Shown here: positions 44,512 through 54,657 of the stretch, piece after piece
Position numbering within the stretch: the stretch's first letter is position 1
Layout: each line of letters begins with the position of its first letter
Assembly (NCBI GenBank): GCA_035771165.1
Contig: JAWNZC010000123.1
Span: forward strand, 558,001-622,000
Length of the DNA: 64,000 nucleotides
Origin: Paragorgia papillata
Taxonomy: Eukaryota > Cnidaria > Anthozoa > Scleralcyonacea > Coralliidae
Direction: 5' to 3'
Program-made: the position numbers and the translations under genes
Notes under the pieces: generated by a model
The model's database searches: none
What the model was told of the DNA's origin: nothing
What the model saw: only the letters and a program-made list of their open reading frames with translations

Positions 44512-45205
44512 TATTATCAAGCGAAAGTGCGGTCATTGTAGGAAAGTATCAGGCCAATCGAGGCCATGACAGTACGGACCGAGACTGATATTCTCCTGCA
44601 ATGATCAAGCAGTCGAGATTAATAAGTGGTTTATTAATATAGGTGTTTTAAATAACATACACTGGTGAACAAAACTAAAGATCCACAAATATTCCTGAAG
44701 TTTTTCAACTTTAGAATTCTCGTAATGTTTTTAGAATCCAAGAGAGCTCCGTTGGAAGTTTAATATTTGATTTGAATTCCTATATCTCAAAGTGTGAAAA
44801 CAACAAACATTTTGATTTCTATAGCCCACATGTATGTCAGTTTTTTGTTTTGCGAGTATTTTCCAATTGAAAAAAAAGGCGGCTGAAGCAAACTCAATTA
44901 AGTGTCTGTCTGGTTCTCTGTTAAAAATATCAAAGCCCAGACAATTACTTTGAAAAAGCCCATAACATTAAAGAAATGGAAAATGAAAATATTTATTGTC
45001 GCCACATGCAACATCTTCAGAGTGATTAAATTATTACAAATACAAAGACTTTATATACATTACTGTTAACACTCGATCCAAATTTGTAAGCAATTCACTA
45101 TACTTTTCTCTTCGTTTCATTTTATTATTCAAATAATAACCCAGGCAATTTATTATTCATGAGCTTCACATACCTCACTGCGTTGGGCTTTGAAGAGCGC
45201 AATTC

Positions 45206-45451
45206 TTAGCTGCGCGGGAACTGCAACTTCGAATAGTTAATACACAAACATACACGGCGAGGATCATCCTTCTTTCTTTCAAATTCGCTCTTAAGACATT
45301 TCTCACAGTAACGCTTAAGAGCAATCAACTCATCCTCCTTTTCCTTAGGAGAATAACTCATATCATCCAAGACACGCAACAGTTGCTGTAAAACGTTGTT
45401 GGAGGGAAGCCAAGAGAACGAACGAGCAATTACATCACATCATAGTCTAAT
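45206..45451 (-). CDS. unidentified coding-like segment, possible terminal exon
   Basis: The minus strand is open for about 80 codons to a TAA at 45206-45208. The peptide contains LPSNNVLQQLLRVLDDMSYS, then PKEKEDELIALKRYCEKCLK, then SEFERKKDDPRRVCLCINYS. A possible acceptor (CGTTTTACAG) just upstream of CAACTG would give a 180-bp terminal exon (45206-45385), phase 0. Composition and codon pattern look protein-coding. I do not recognise the family, and its phase does not fit the cGLR exons in whose intron it lies. It could be a nested host-gene remnant or a retroposed fragment. Confidence 0.3.
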
Positions 45452-45469
45452 CATCGGAGATTTCTTCGC

Positions 45470-45920
45470 TCTAGCGAACTGTAGCGGAAGTTCATGAAAT
45501 GCAGCAAAACGTGACCTAAATCTGGCGTGTTGATTGGTTTGCTACAGTCAACTGTAGCGGCTACAGTCCAAATTTAGCACAACTGTAGCCGTCGTAACAC
45601 ATCGCCACCACGTCGGAATGCGCCTTTGCGCGATGCATTCTAGTGAGAGAAACATGAGCTGACAATGCAGTTCACATCAATTACAGGCATGCTCAATGGG
45701 CACAGCAGGTTTGTAGGTTGTGCGCCCGGCAATAATTTATATAACGCGCGCATGAATGCCTGAAATGGTGGTTTTGAACTTTGGAAATGCTGAATATTAG
45801 TGACATATTATGCAGATGGTATTAATTTAATGTTAATTTAATTTAATCATATTTTTTTCGGGAAAATCTGACTGTAGCATTCGCTACAGTCTAGTCAGCT
45901 ACTAATGTGTTAGGGGCCCT
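45470..45920. repeat. repeat with CTACAGT inverted motifs
   Basis: Multiple copies of 'gctacagtc' and 'actgtagc' occur in opposite orientation near 45475-45590 and 45865-45900, plus TAACACAT / ATGTGTTA near both ends. It is probably a small DNA element; its ends are not resolved. Confidence 0.4.
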
Positions 45921-46619
45921 AGCTGCTCATGCTTGATCTGTTCCTGATTACCATGCGGTGTTCCCGATTACCATGTGGCATACCTTACATGTGGCTATAT
46001 CACAAGAGACCTGCATGAACTCAGGCACTAGGCAGAATACAACTATAACCATGAAGTGTACATGGTGAGTACTCACCCACTATGCCTTGCCTGGGTATTA
46101 GAGATGGCCTGATTAACGAGTCTTGAGAATACCGCTCGCATCTGACAAGCATTCAATCTACCTTCGCTATCGACAATACTATCACGACTCCATGATTGTC
46201 TTTGGGAATCAGTAATGTATATGAAAGTGAAACCATCCACTAAAAAGTAAAAAGTAAATATGAATTGGAATATAAAAATATAAAATGGACAATGTCTTTG
46301 ATGGTACCATGGGTTAGTGGTAATAATTTGTCTGGGGGCATTAAGCCACTGATCTCTATATAAATTGGATAGGGCATTCCGAGTGTTTTAGATCTGATAA
46401 AACACATACTGCGAATGTTTAAAATAGCTTCAAGATCAAGCTATGGCGAAAGCAACAACAAAATCTGACTTGCCTGACTTACCCACTCTTTTACCCCCCT
46501 GGGACTTGTACGCAGGTTCCAGCAGTGTGTGAGAAAACATTTTCCACTTCTTTCGTGCCTCAGCCAGTGGAAAATAACACACACACACACACACACATAT
46601 TATATATTTATACAATAAG

Positions 46620-47058
46620 CTAAATGTTTTGCACGTTTTCATTGGTCGAGAGCCATGATCTATTACTGGACAGATGCACGGATTTTGTCACAACTTGTTC
46701 TGATTGCTGTGAACCAATAAAAATCACCACTCCAATGTCACGAACCAATCATTTTGCTTGTTTTGTATAGATCATGGATCACATCAGATGGCGTGCTTCA
46801 TCTTTTTCAATGCCCCGGACGTTCGGTGGAAAATTCAATAAATCTTATCAAAAGTTGTTTTTTTAAACTTTTTTTTTGTATAAAACAAATAGATTCCATT
46901 TTCCCATTGTCTGTTCAGTTATAGATGCATAGAGGATGTCACAAAGTGATAAGAACATCAGTGACCCACTCGACACCACTTTTTTGTTCTTTACCACATT
47001 GTGACATCATCTGTGCATCTGAACAGACAACGGCAAAATGGAATCTTATATTTGTTAA
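46620..47058 (-). mobile_element. hairpin element copy, diverged
   Basis: Same family as 19697-20267: 'cattggtcgagagccatgatctattactggacag' at the left, then ATAGATTCCATTTTCCCATT, 'gtctgttcagttatagatgca' and its inverted partner. The CRE-like octamer is mutated (GTGACATCATC). It is extended by (CA)n at about 46580-46598 and (TA)n at about 47058-47078. Confidence 0.65.
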
Positions 47059-47217
47059 ATATATATATATATATATATCAGGGGCAGATTTAGCATACAT
47101 CAGACCAGTCACGTGACTGACGTAAAAAATCACAAGAATAATTGTGCAATCAGACACTATTTTAATCTCAAGAGTCTTCTAGAAAATGTTATAGTGCCAG
47201 TACATGTATATATATCA

Positions 47218-47761
47218 AGGTTCAAATTAACTATTGAAAACTGGTTCGTGAATTTAAAAAAAGTTCCATCAGTAATAATGCCTGATTTTTTACCCCCATT
47301 TTAAAGTAGTAATCAATGCCTTAAAAACTTAAAAAGTAATACTCTCAAGAAACAAAAAGGTTTATTTTTTTGTAGAGATCTTGATATCCGTGTGTAACAT
47401 GCCTGATTTTAGTTTTTCTCACAGTCTTTTCTTCCCTTTGAAACTCCCACAGCTTATTGTAGTGTGCTAGGTCTTTGCCGTGTTCACATTTATTCTGTGC
47501 CATAGTGGAAAGTTTGCGTGGGTGCTCGAAAAATGCTTGCACAGTACCACTGACCACTTAACGTAAACTACTTCATGTACACTGTGTCACTGTGTGAGAA
47601 CAGTTCAGCATTAAATAGTACCGAATCTGCGATTATATAAAGTTTCAAAAGTCACTCGTTATTTTCGATTCGTGATTTTTATTAAAAATTTTGCTTTTGC
47701 ATTCGTTAAGTTCATAATTTGGTTCGTGAATCACGAATCACGAACCGTTAATTCGAACCTT
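47218..47761. mobile_element. MITE with AAGGTTCAAATTAAC termini
   Basis: The left end is AAGGTTCAAATTAACTATTG and the right end the complement of AAGGTTCGAATTAACGGTTC. TATATA flanks both sides, as expected of insertion into TA-rich DNA. Inner 'ttcgtga' repeats lie in both orientations. A minus-strand frame (47557-47345) has no recognised domain. Confidence 0.55.
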
Positions 47762-47805
47762 GTATATATATATGCACACACAGTAGTTTCATGTATTTCA
47801 CTGTA

Positions 47806-48190
47806 CTACAGCTCATCAGTGTAGCGTGGAACAATTATCTACTGTACATGTGAGAACACCAATCACCAGTGATATTTACAAACTGCTTGTGGGACAGTAT
47901 TCAGGTAGTGCACATGCACATCTAGAGAGCATGAAGTGGTATAGGGCCAGAGTGCTCGAACTGCTATAAGGGTTAAGTGAGTGTTATGTTAGTGCTAACA
48001 GACACTCACATGGCAAACTTCGCAGAGCACTCAAAAACACAGATTAAGTGAAGGAGCGTTACAAATAGTTCAATCGACAGATCTACGGTATATGTGTTTG
48101 GCTGTACTATGTCAGCTCATCAGTGTAGCTTGGAGCAATCTATATGTGAGAACACCAATCACCAGTGAGAACTGCTTGTGGGACAGGACA
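47806..48190. repeat. direct repeat, two units of about 90 bp
   Basis: AGCTCATCAGTGTAGC, GTGAGAACACCAATCACCAG and ACTGCTTGTGGGACAG occur in the same order at about 47811-47896 and 48113-48187, about 300 bp apart. No coding. Confidence 0.6.
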
Positions 48191-48199
48191 TAACTACGA

Positions 48200-49180
48200 G
48201 CACTGCAAATAAATCAGGTGTAACATGAAATATATCATGGAACATCCTAAATAAAATCGATTTTGAGTAATTTTTATATGACCTTTCTATTTTTCAAAAT
48301 TCTGAAAAAACTTCTGGTATCTCAGAAACTCCATACAGATTGCAAAATTTCCCAGGGGCAATATGCCCCACAGTCAAGGACCCACCCTAAATTTCTTTCA
48401 CCTTCAGCACTCAAACCCCCATTTACAGAAATACAGGTATGCTGAGTGACCATTTCAGCCACTGGATAACTGCACTAGCATACATGTACCAGATCAGTAC
48501 ACCAATGTAGAATGATAGAACTCAGGTCTGGCCAGATTCCACTGGAAGTGTGCAAATTGAGAAAATTAAGGTAGGGTCTGATGTGATTAAGGAGTCCTGA
48601 TAACCTCACAGTGAATTGAAATCAATATTAACTAACCATGATTAATTGATGTCATTTGGACTGCATTCACACAAGTCCGGTATAGAAAATAAACAGTAAA
48701 ATGTGGTTATATTCACACAAATCCATCATAATTTAATGAGGCTTTTCACACAATTTCAGTTTGGTGCTGTGTGAACACAACAGTGTTTTGTGACTTTTTA
48801 GCACCGTTTTCAGCTCACTCCAGACTCATGCAGTGTGAATGGGGTCTTGGTATCAAATTTACTCAGACACATCAGATTTTCACTCTGACATTTTCATGCA
48901 TACATTCTTTACTTTCACGTGATGTGATATCAATGTCACTTCCATTTATCTGTTCAGATGGTGGTCAAAGGAAAATGGTTAGGTCAATTAGTTCAAAATA
49001 TTTACATGATATTGATACTCTAGAGTTGATTACGTTTGTGTTGGAAGATGCTGTACGCTTGCATTGTCCTACTGTAGGTTGTATAAATCGATCTAATTTT
49101 ATTTTTCCTAACCACCATTTGAAAATCAGAAATAAAATCTCAAGCAAAAAGTCACGTGATTGAAACCTAAAAATACAAGA
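48200..49180. other. intron DNA just downstream of cGLR exon 1
   Basis: No convincing exon, SINE or MITE was recognised. Several short frames exist on both strands without domain similarity. The exon missing between exon 1 and 43977 was specifically looked for here without success. Confidence 0.35.
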
Positions 49181-49200
49181 CATTTAGACAGTTTTCTTAC

Positions 49201-49462
49201 CAACGACTTTTCTCCTGATTTCTGCCTGAATTTTGTCCAAAACCAACATCAAATCAAACTCGTCAGGCAAGTGAGTCTTCACCCTTTCGTAAAAGCTTCC
49301 CGTGTACTGCATTTGCAGCGAGAACCTCGCGTCTAAACGTTTCACTTCGTCCAGAATATCTTTCACTAACTTCTCCCAGACAGCCAACGCTTCAGACCTC
49401 TCGCCCCGGTCTATTTTGATTTTAGACTCGTAATACTTATTTAAATAAACGTTAAGGTCCAT
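49201..49462 (-). CDS. Mab-21/cGAS-like receptor, first coding exon
   Basis: It starts with ATG at 49462 (MDLNVYLNKYYESKIKID) and ends at a donor GTTG/GTAAGA, phase 1. It encodes the N-terminal helix and the first catalytic strands: RLDARFSLQMQYTGSFYERV, then LPDEFDLMLVLDKI. GS plus E-F-D is the nucleotidyltransferase signature of cGAS/Mab-21 (GS for triphosphate binding, ExD for two metals). Together with the third Asp at 43829-43977, all catalytic residues are present, so an active cyclic-dinucleotide synthase is plausible. The protein is cytosolic; there is no signal peptide. The length (87 codons) and start fit family N-termini without long extensions. Confidence 0.85.
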
Positions 49463-49877
49463 GGCCTTGAGACTAAGTCAAACAGAATCAGTAGAATGAT
49501 AGTGTTTGGATTAGAAATTCAGACAACAGCTGGCAAACACTTCAATGTTCACAACCTGTTTCTCAGAAAACTACTTTCGCTTTCAGCAGTAAAGCGTATA
49601 CACGAGAAGTAGGTTTCAACATGGCGGCCAATATCTTCTCTTAGAGAAGATATTGGAGTCTAACCGGACGGCAAATATTTGAAAACGATTTCTAGACGGA
49701 GCGAGATGAAAACGGAACCCTTGGCGGTGTCATGTGAAGATGTTCATTACTCATTAGAGATTTAGAGTAAGATTAAGTAAGATACGGCACTTTTTTGCTC
49801 CGCTTTTAATAGTACCCAGTTCCTAAATTTTCAGCTCCTACCCAAACGAACGGCTGGTGTATTTTTCAGCCTCGTTT

Positions 49878-50177
49878 TCAGCGATGGGAAACTTTACTGG
49901 GCGTGGAAAAAAGCGATTGTAGAAGCTCTACAAGACCGTCGGACAGAGATATCGGCAAATTGTGTTCAGCGAGGAAAGCACACAACTTAATTTCCATCGA
50001 CTTTGCACGATCGGTACTTTGACTTCTTCCAAATATTATCGACGGTGTCAGTGCGGGTGTTCGAGGCTTGGCTCTTCTCGTGACTTTACTCATAGTCCCT
50101 GGAATTAAGTGTCTGGAAACGCGGCGTACTTCAAAGCGCACACTTTTTGTTCGCTGATACGTGGGAAGAAGGGGCAC
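49878..50177 (-). pseudogene. fragment resembling hAT/ZBED-type transposase N-terminus
   Basis: Minus-strand peptide RAKSMEIKLCAFLAEHNLPI and SLSDGLVELLQSLF resembles the conserved 'F(I/V)AEHNLP' helix of hAT/ZBED-related proteins. The frame stops soon after (SKVSHR). No BED finger or catalytic domain is near. It is probably a remnant. Confidence 0.4.
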
Positions 50178-50663
50178 GTTTCAAATGTTATCTGTTTAGC
50201 CACGCTCAGTAAAAGTACTGCCGGGCGCAAATTGTTCAACATTTGGATGTAGAGTAATAATCCCGGAGAAAAAACACGAAGGGATAAGTCTATTAAGCAT
50301 TCCATCTGCGTCAGATGTTGCAAAGGCGTCTTGGCGAAGAGAAATAATAAATATACGGTATTACAAAGGAACACGACACGTCGTTGTTGATGTAAAAGAT
50401 ATTCGCAGATAAATAGACATTTCCAACCAAGTGACATTGAAAATAGTATATAAGTATATACACGCTACATTATATAATTTGGTTATCTGAATTTGATGAT
50501 TTCCAGAAAAAGTTACACTTTATCCGATAATAGAATGACTTGACAGCTGGTTAATAATAGTAGGCCCTCGATCGCATTTGTTTTGTCTCACTTTGTTTAA
50601 TATTTCTCGATTATTTCTTACTTTAAATCGTTAAAAAAAAACAGATTGTGACTCAGAACTAAC

Positions 50664-50924
50664 CTGCCCTAAATGCAACAAGCAGTTGCGCATCACGTTT
50701 GCCAAAACGGGTGCTAGAGCGAGAAATAAGTCTGTTATGTCATGCACCCGCGCAAAGCTCCGGTCAGTGGGCATGGCCTTGGTAAACTGACTAAAGTCGA
50801 AAATACCGCTATCCAAGTGGTTAAAGGCAATATACAAGTTTTGTGAAGCGGAGAGAATCGTTAAAACAAGTGGTCGAATTCGCTCAGATTGCGTTGATAA
50901 AACTTCCATATATATGGGTTTCAC
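50664..50924 (-). CDS. possible first exon of an unidentified gene
   Basis: ATG at 50924 opens 87 codons (MKPIYMEVLSTQSERIRPLV, LTILSASQNLYIAFNHLDSG, SFARVHDITDLFLALAPVLA, NVMRNCLLHLGQ) up to a consensus donor (GGCAG/GTTAGT). Composition is that of a helical soluble protein. I recognise no domain. It could be an upstream alternative exon of the cGLR gene or the start of an overlapping gene; exon 1 at 49462 has its own good start, so the former is not required. Confidence 0.45.
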
Positions 50925-50999
50925 GACAAAATAATCCGCGGGTCGGGCGAGTTTGTTTACTTAATTACATGCGTGCATTTCAATACAAATTTTAGACGA

Positions 51000-51655
51000 C
51001 TACAGAGAAACCTGGCTTGGAGCTGTCATGGAGTATCACAAAATTTGCCATTAAAAAAACATGCATGAGTCAAGTTAAGCAGAGTGAAAATTATGAATGA
51101 TGCACGTACGCGTGCAGTGGTTGACAACAGAATTTTTACCTCTTATCAAGTGTTGGAAGGACCGCAATGTTTCCCAATATAGAATGTTTATCTCAACACA
51201 AACACACAGTCTAATAAAATTACAACCTATACTTCTTTTCAATTCCTTCTTCAAGGATTAAAATACGTCCTGATGGCTGAAATCTGTCACGATGTGCATG
51301 GTTAAAGAGTAATTTGATGGTTAGAGACCATCAAATGAGGATTGCAGGGAAACGCTCAGGCAACCCAAACTTGATCTGTATGAGTTCAGGTACATTATAA
51401 ATGCTAATGCCATTTCTCCACCTGAGTTCACTGTCCCACAATATTAAATTATTCTATCAAGTTAAATCGGTTAGGTATAAATGTTTCGATTTGGGGGGCT
51501 AGAATCTAAACTCTGTTATCAAATATAGATAGCGAAGTTTACACTTCACGAACTTAACGTGCAAAGTATTTTTTCCTCTCAAATCTCGGATTCTCTGGGG
51601 TGTGCTCTGACTTCTAATAAGATTTTTTTCTTTTGAAACCCACCTCTGGTGTATC
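51000..51655. other. intergenic DNA, nothing recognised
   Basis: No gene or repeat was recognised between the possible exon at 50924 and the inverted-repeat element at 51663. Confidence 0.4.
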
Positions 51656-51662
51656 CCAAATA

Positions 51663-52790
51663 GTAGCCTGCGAGCCGGCTCTTGGGTAGGGCGGGAGGTG
51701 AAATATAGAGCCTGCACGCATAGCTATCAAATTTGATGCCGCCCCTTCTAACGGGTTGTCAAAAGCGACCAATCACAAACCAGACACGCAATGTAAACAA
51801 AGAAAACGGTTTTACTTCCTCGCCAGACTAATACGCTAATGAAATATTATTTGGAACAGTGATTCGCAATTTTGACAGAATAACAAGTTTTATAAAACGC
51901 AGAATCTTGAACTCTACATCAAATGAAAGCTCATTCAACATATAACAACATACGTACACAATATATTTCAACGATGCGTAGTTCTGAAATGACTAGTCAT
52001 CTTGTTCCATAAATGACAAGATAATGATATGCCGTATAGCCGCCGTGCCACTTCGGTACGTCCTGTCTGACTTTTCCCTATCTCTATCACATATCGAGTG
52101 GAAGAACTGAAAAGAAGGAGCCGGAGTCTTTCAGACTTTGCCTGGCCATAGGAACTTCAGTCATATAAATAATCGTATCCCGAGAGCTACAGGACGGTAC
52201 AAAAAGCTGTGTGTATTGCAGGCGAATGGTGTTTCGAACCTTATCGTTTGTTTTATAGATAATATTTTCTCAGTCGTGGCGAAGTTGTCCTTTGATACCA
52301 AATTTTCAATTAATTGACTTATCCATGAGAGGACGATTTGCTTTCACACTATACTAAAGTGTTTAACAACCGTGGCAAAGGGAAAAGGTGGTGAAATTTT
52401 TGGAACGAATCTGAAACGCTGACATTTCAAGCAAGGACTCCCCTCGAAACGTCAGTATTTCGTTTCAAATAAAACGATTCGGGTCTATCGATCTGGGTCT
52501 ATCCAAATAATATGATTTTAATACGGTTCGCACAACCCTTGATAAATGATCAAAGATATTAAAAATATTTACCTGATGGAAATATCTTTCAGACACAAAT
52601 GCACTTAATATTTTACAAATTACCAGCAGTCTATTAATATATGGTTGTACGTCAACAATCAGCATCTCATCCAATCAGTGAGCTGCGTCCCAATTTGGAA
52701 CGCTACTACTTAAAAAACAATACTACGCGTGCAGGCTCTCCTTCTCCTCCTCTCCCCAATCCCCCAAAGGAGAGCCGGCTCGCAGGCTAC
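51663..52790. mobile_element. 1.13 kb non-autonomous DNA transposon
   Basis: Terminal inverted repeats GTAGCCTGCGAGCCGGCTCT and AGAGCCGGCTCGCAGGCTAC (20 bp, perfect) with a perfect 7-bp flank CCAAATA at 51656-51662 and 52791-52797. The interior has no transposase. The duplication length would be 8 if one terminal base is assigned differently on one side, so hAT or P-like ancestry is possible but not shown. Confidence 0.85.
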
Positions 52791-52907
52791 CCAAATAGCC
52801 ACAATGCATGCTTCTGTTTCTTGGAAATTCAGTTCGAGGATTACGTTTGTGTCAGTCGAAAGTGCAAACGTTTTTACACGCAATATTTAACCCGCTATCT
52901 TCGCAAA

Positions 52908-52952
52908 GCCCGGTTAGCTCAGTCGGTAGAGCACGAGACTCTTAATCTCAGG
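52908..52952 (+). pseudogene. tRNA-Lys(CTT) 5' half, truncated
   Basis: GCCCGGTTAGCTCAGTCGGT then AGAGCACGAGACTCTTAATC match the acceptor 5' strand, D arm and anticodon arm (CTT) of a eukaryotic tRNA-Lys. The sequence is cut after the anticodon stem by GGCCCCGTTTACAC, which looks like a transposon terminus. The variable loop, T arm with B box, and 3' acceptor strand are absent. Confidence 0.75.
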
Positions 52953-53350
52953 CCCCGTTTACACTATTACGGTACGGTGGCGGTCGGGATTGGGGTGACC
53001 GTTCCGTAGCAAAAAAATCGTATGTTTACACTGTTGCGCTACGCGCGCAACACATTTAGCGCGTGCGCAATGCTTTGCTTTTTTGTTTCACTTCACTTCA
53101 AAATGGCCGAGAGCACGGAGAGCAGACGAAGGAAATCCACAGATCAGCCGTCATCTTTGGATGGTAGTACGCAACCGAAGAAAAAGGTAAAAGAAAATTC
53201 ATTCTCTTGGACCGATAGCGAAATTCAGCTACTATTAGAAACCGTAAAAGAGTTCAAAACAAAGCAGGAATACAAAGGTGTAGACTGGAACAGTGTACGA
53301 ACACGCTTCGACGAAATTCGTGATCGTTTTGAGTAGTATTATAGGGGCCG
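52953..53350 (+). mobile_element. probable Harbinger/PIF-type fragment with SANT/MADF-like ORF
   Basis: It begins with a terminus-like CCCCGTTTACACTATTACGG directly after the tRNA-Lys half. The ORF (ATG 53103, stop 53336, 77 codons) encodes a basic N-terminus, KKKVKENSFSWTDSEIQLLL and VKEFKTKQEYKGVDWNSVRT, the Trp-containing helices of a Myb/SANT- or MADF-like DNA-binding domain. It ends at IRDRFE, shorter than usual, so it is truncated. The right end of the element was not identified. Confidence 0.45.
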
Positions 53351-53448
53351 ATCGAGCCTTATTTTTAGGGCGGCGCAGGGGCGGCGTTTCATTAGTATTC
53401 AGGGAGGCGTTCTCATTAATATTCAGACGGCACTCATTAAATATTCAG

Positions 53449-53532
53449 TGTGACGTACGGTGTGACGCACGGTGTGACGCACGGTGTGACGCACGGTGTG
53501 ACGCGCGGTGTGACGCACGGTGTGACGCACGA
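53449..53532. repeat. 12-bp minisatellite TGTGACGCACGG
   Basis: About seven tandem copies of TGTGACGCACGG with single-base variants (ACGTACGG, ACGCGCGG). Each unit contains TGACGC/TGACGT. The array lies about 100 bp upstream of the zf-GRF ORF, in the position of a promoter or 5' UTR. Confidence 0.9.
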
Positions 53533-53632
53533 AAGTAATTAGCACCTATGAAGTGGGTGATATAAACCCAGTGTTGTTGTGTCAGGATTACATTCATTTG
53601 GTCTTTCTCTTGTTAAGTACAACATCGCTGCA

Positions 53633-54160
53633 ATGGAATGTTTACATGGTAAATCTGCGTCTGTCTCAACAACCAGGAATGGTACTTTTTGGTTCTGTGG
53701 ACAGAAACCTAGTTGTGAGTTCTTTTGCCCAGAAGAAGATTGCTACATGTTTGGAAAAGCCGTAGCTTCCTTCCATGAAAGTGGATGTATACATCCAAGG
53801 TGCTATGGCCATGGACGACTAGCACAGATGCGAATGGTTAAAGATAAAATGAAGGAAAGTTACGGGAGACCATACTTTGTTTGCTCCGAACGAGGAAATC
53901 CCTGTTCGTTTTGGCAATGGGCTGATGTCTTCGAGGGTATCAAACCAAAATGTCGACATGGTCTGATTTGTCGTACTAGCAAAGTCAAGAAAGAAAGTCC
54001 TAATCAAGGTCGTCTATTTTACTCGTGTCCCCACGAGAGAGAAAACTGCTGTGACTTTTTCGAATGGAAACCGGAAGAAGATCCCCTTGAACCATTTTCC
54101 ACTGTTCTATTTAGTATGCCACCATCTTACAGATATACAGTCAAAAAGACTGGAGACTGA
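53633..54160 (+). CDS. protein with three GRF-type zinc fingers
   Basis: ATG at 53633 starts 175 codons ending TGA 54158-54160. Three zf-GRF units: CLHGKSASVSTTRNGTFWFC with CEFFC; CYGHGRLAQMRMVKDK...GRPYFVC with CSFWQW; and CRHGLICRTSKVKK...GRLFYSC with CCDFFEW. Each has the C-x-HG / GR-x-[FY]-x-C / C-x-[FW] pattern of zf-GRF, a zinc finger that binds single-stranded DNA or RNA in NEIL3, APE2 and TOP3A. No enzyme domain is attached. An extra Cys-rich piece (CPEEDCYMFGKAVASFHESG) lies between fingers 1 and 2. A second frame (to 54269) encodes an acidic tail, so a frameshift near 54150 is possible. It may be host, transposon or Polinton cargo. Confidence 0.7.
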   Translation: MECLHGKSASVSTTRNGTFWFCGQKPSCEFFCPEEDCYMFGKAVASFHESGCIHPRCYGHGRLAQMRMVKDKMKESYGRPYFVCSERGNPCSFWQWADVFEGIKPKCRHGLICRTSKVKKESPNQGRLFYSCPHERENCCDFFEWKPEEDPLEPFSTVLFSMPPSYRYTVKKTGD

Positions 54161-54269
54161 GACATTCACGAGCCATGAAACTGATCATAAGAAAGCCTAC
54201 GAAGAGTACCTTTTTCAAAAGTCGGTAAATGACTTGACTATAGACTTGGAAAAACTGAACATTTGCTGA

Positions 54270-54657
54270 ACATGTATAATTTTGTATCCTAATTATTTGT
54301 GTAATAAATATATGTTTATACCTGACTTTTTTGTGATTCATTTATCTCCAACTTTGGTCGTGAACGATGAATGATTTCCACAACGTAGATTTATCACAAT
54401 ATAAGAGGCGTAAGAATTCTTCGTTACGAATGCTTGGTCAACTGTTCCAGAGATTAATATAATATATGCATATATCGCATGAGTGTATATATGTTGCGTC
54501 GTTGCTTGTTTTCATTCATTTACCTCTAACCTTAATTGTGTGAACATGACTTGCTGTGGCGGTTTACCACAAATAGCCCTTCGTAATATTTTTCGAACGA
54601 TTCGCTGCATCTCGGCGTGCTGTGGGGGGAAGATTGTGATACAGGCATCCGAATTAG
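54270..54657 (+). other. 5' region of the Polinton integrase, with a small Cys-rich ORF
   Basis: AT-rich DNA. A small plus-strand ORF (ATG 54546, to 54752) begins MTCCGGLPQIALRNIFRTIR and has paired Cys (CISACCGG); it overlaps the integrase start in another frame. No terminal inverted repeat of the Polinton could be defined, because the other end lies outside the window. Confidence 0.3.

Noticed and set aside
46436..46642. Possible missing cGLR exon (minus, ARKKWKMFSHTLLEPAYKSQ, donor GTAAGT)
   Set aside because: The phases (0 in, 1 out) do not fit the required 1 to 2, and the residues do not resemble the Mab-21 region expected there.
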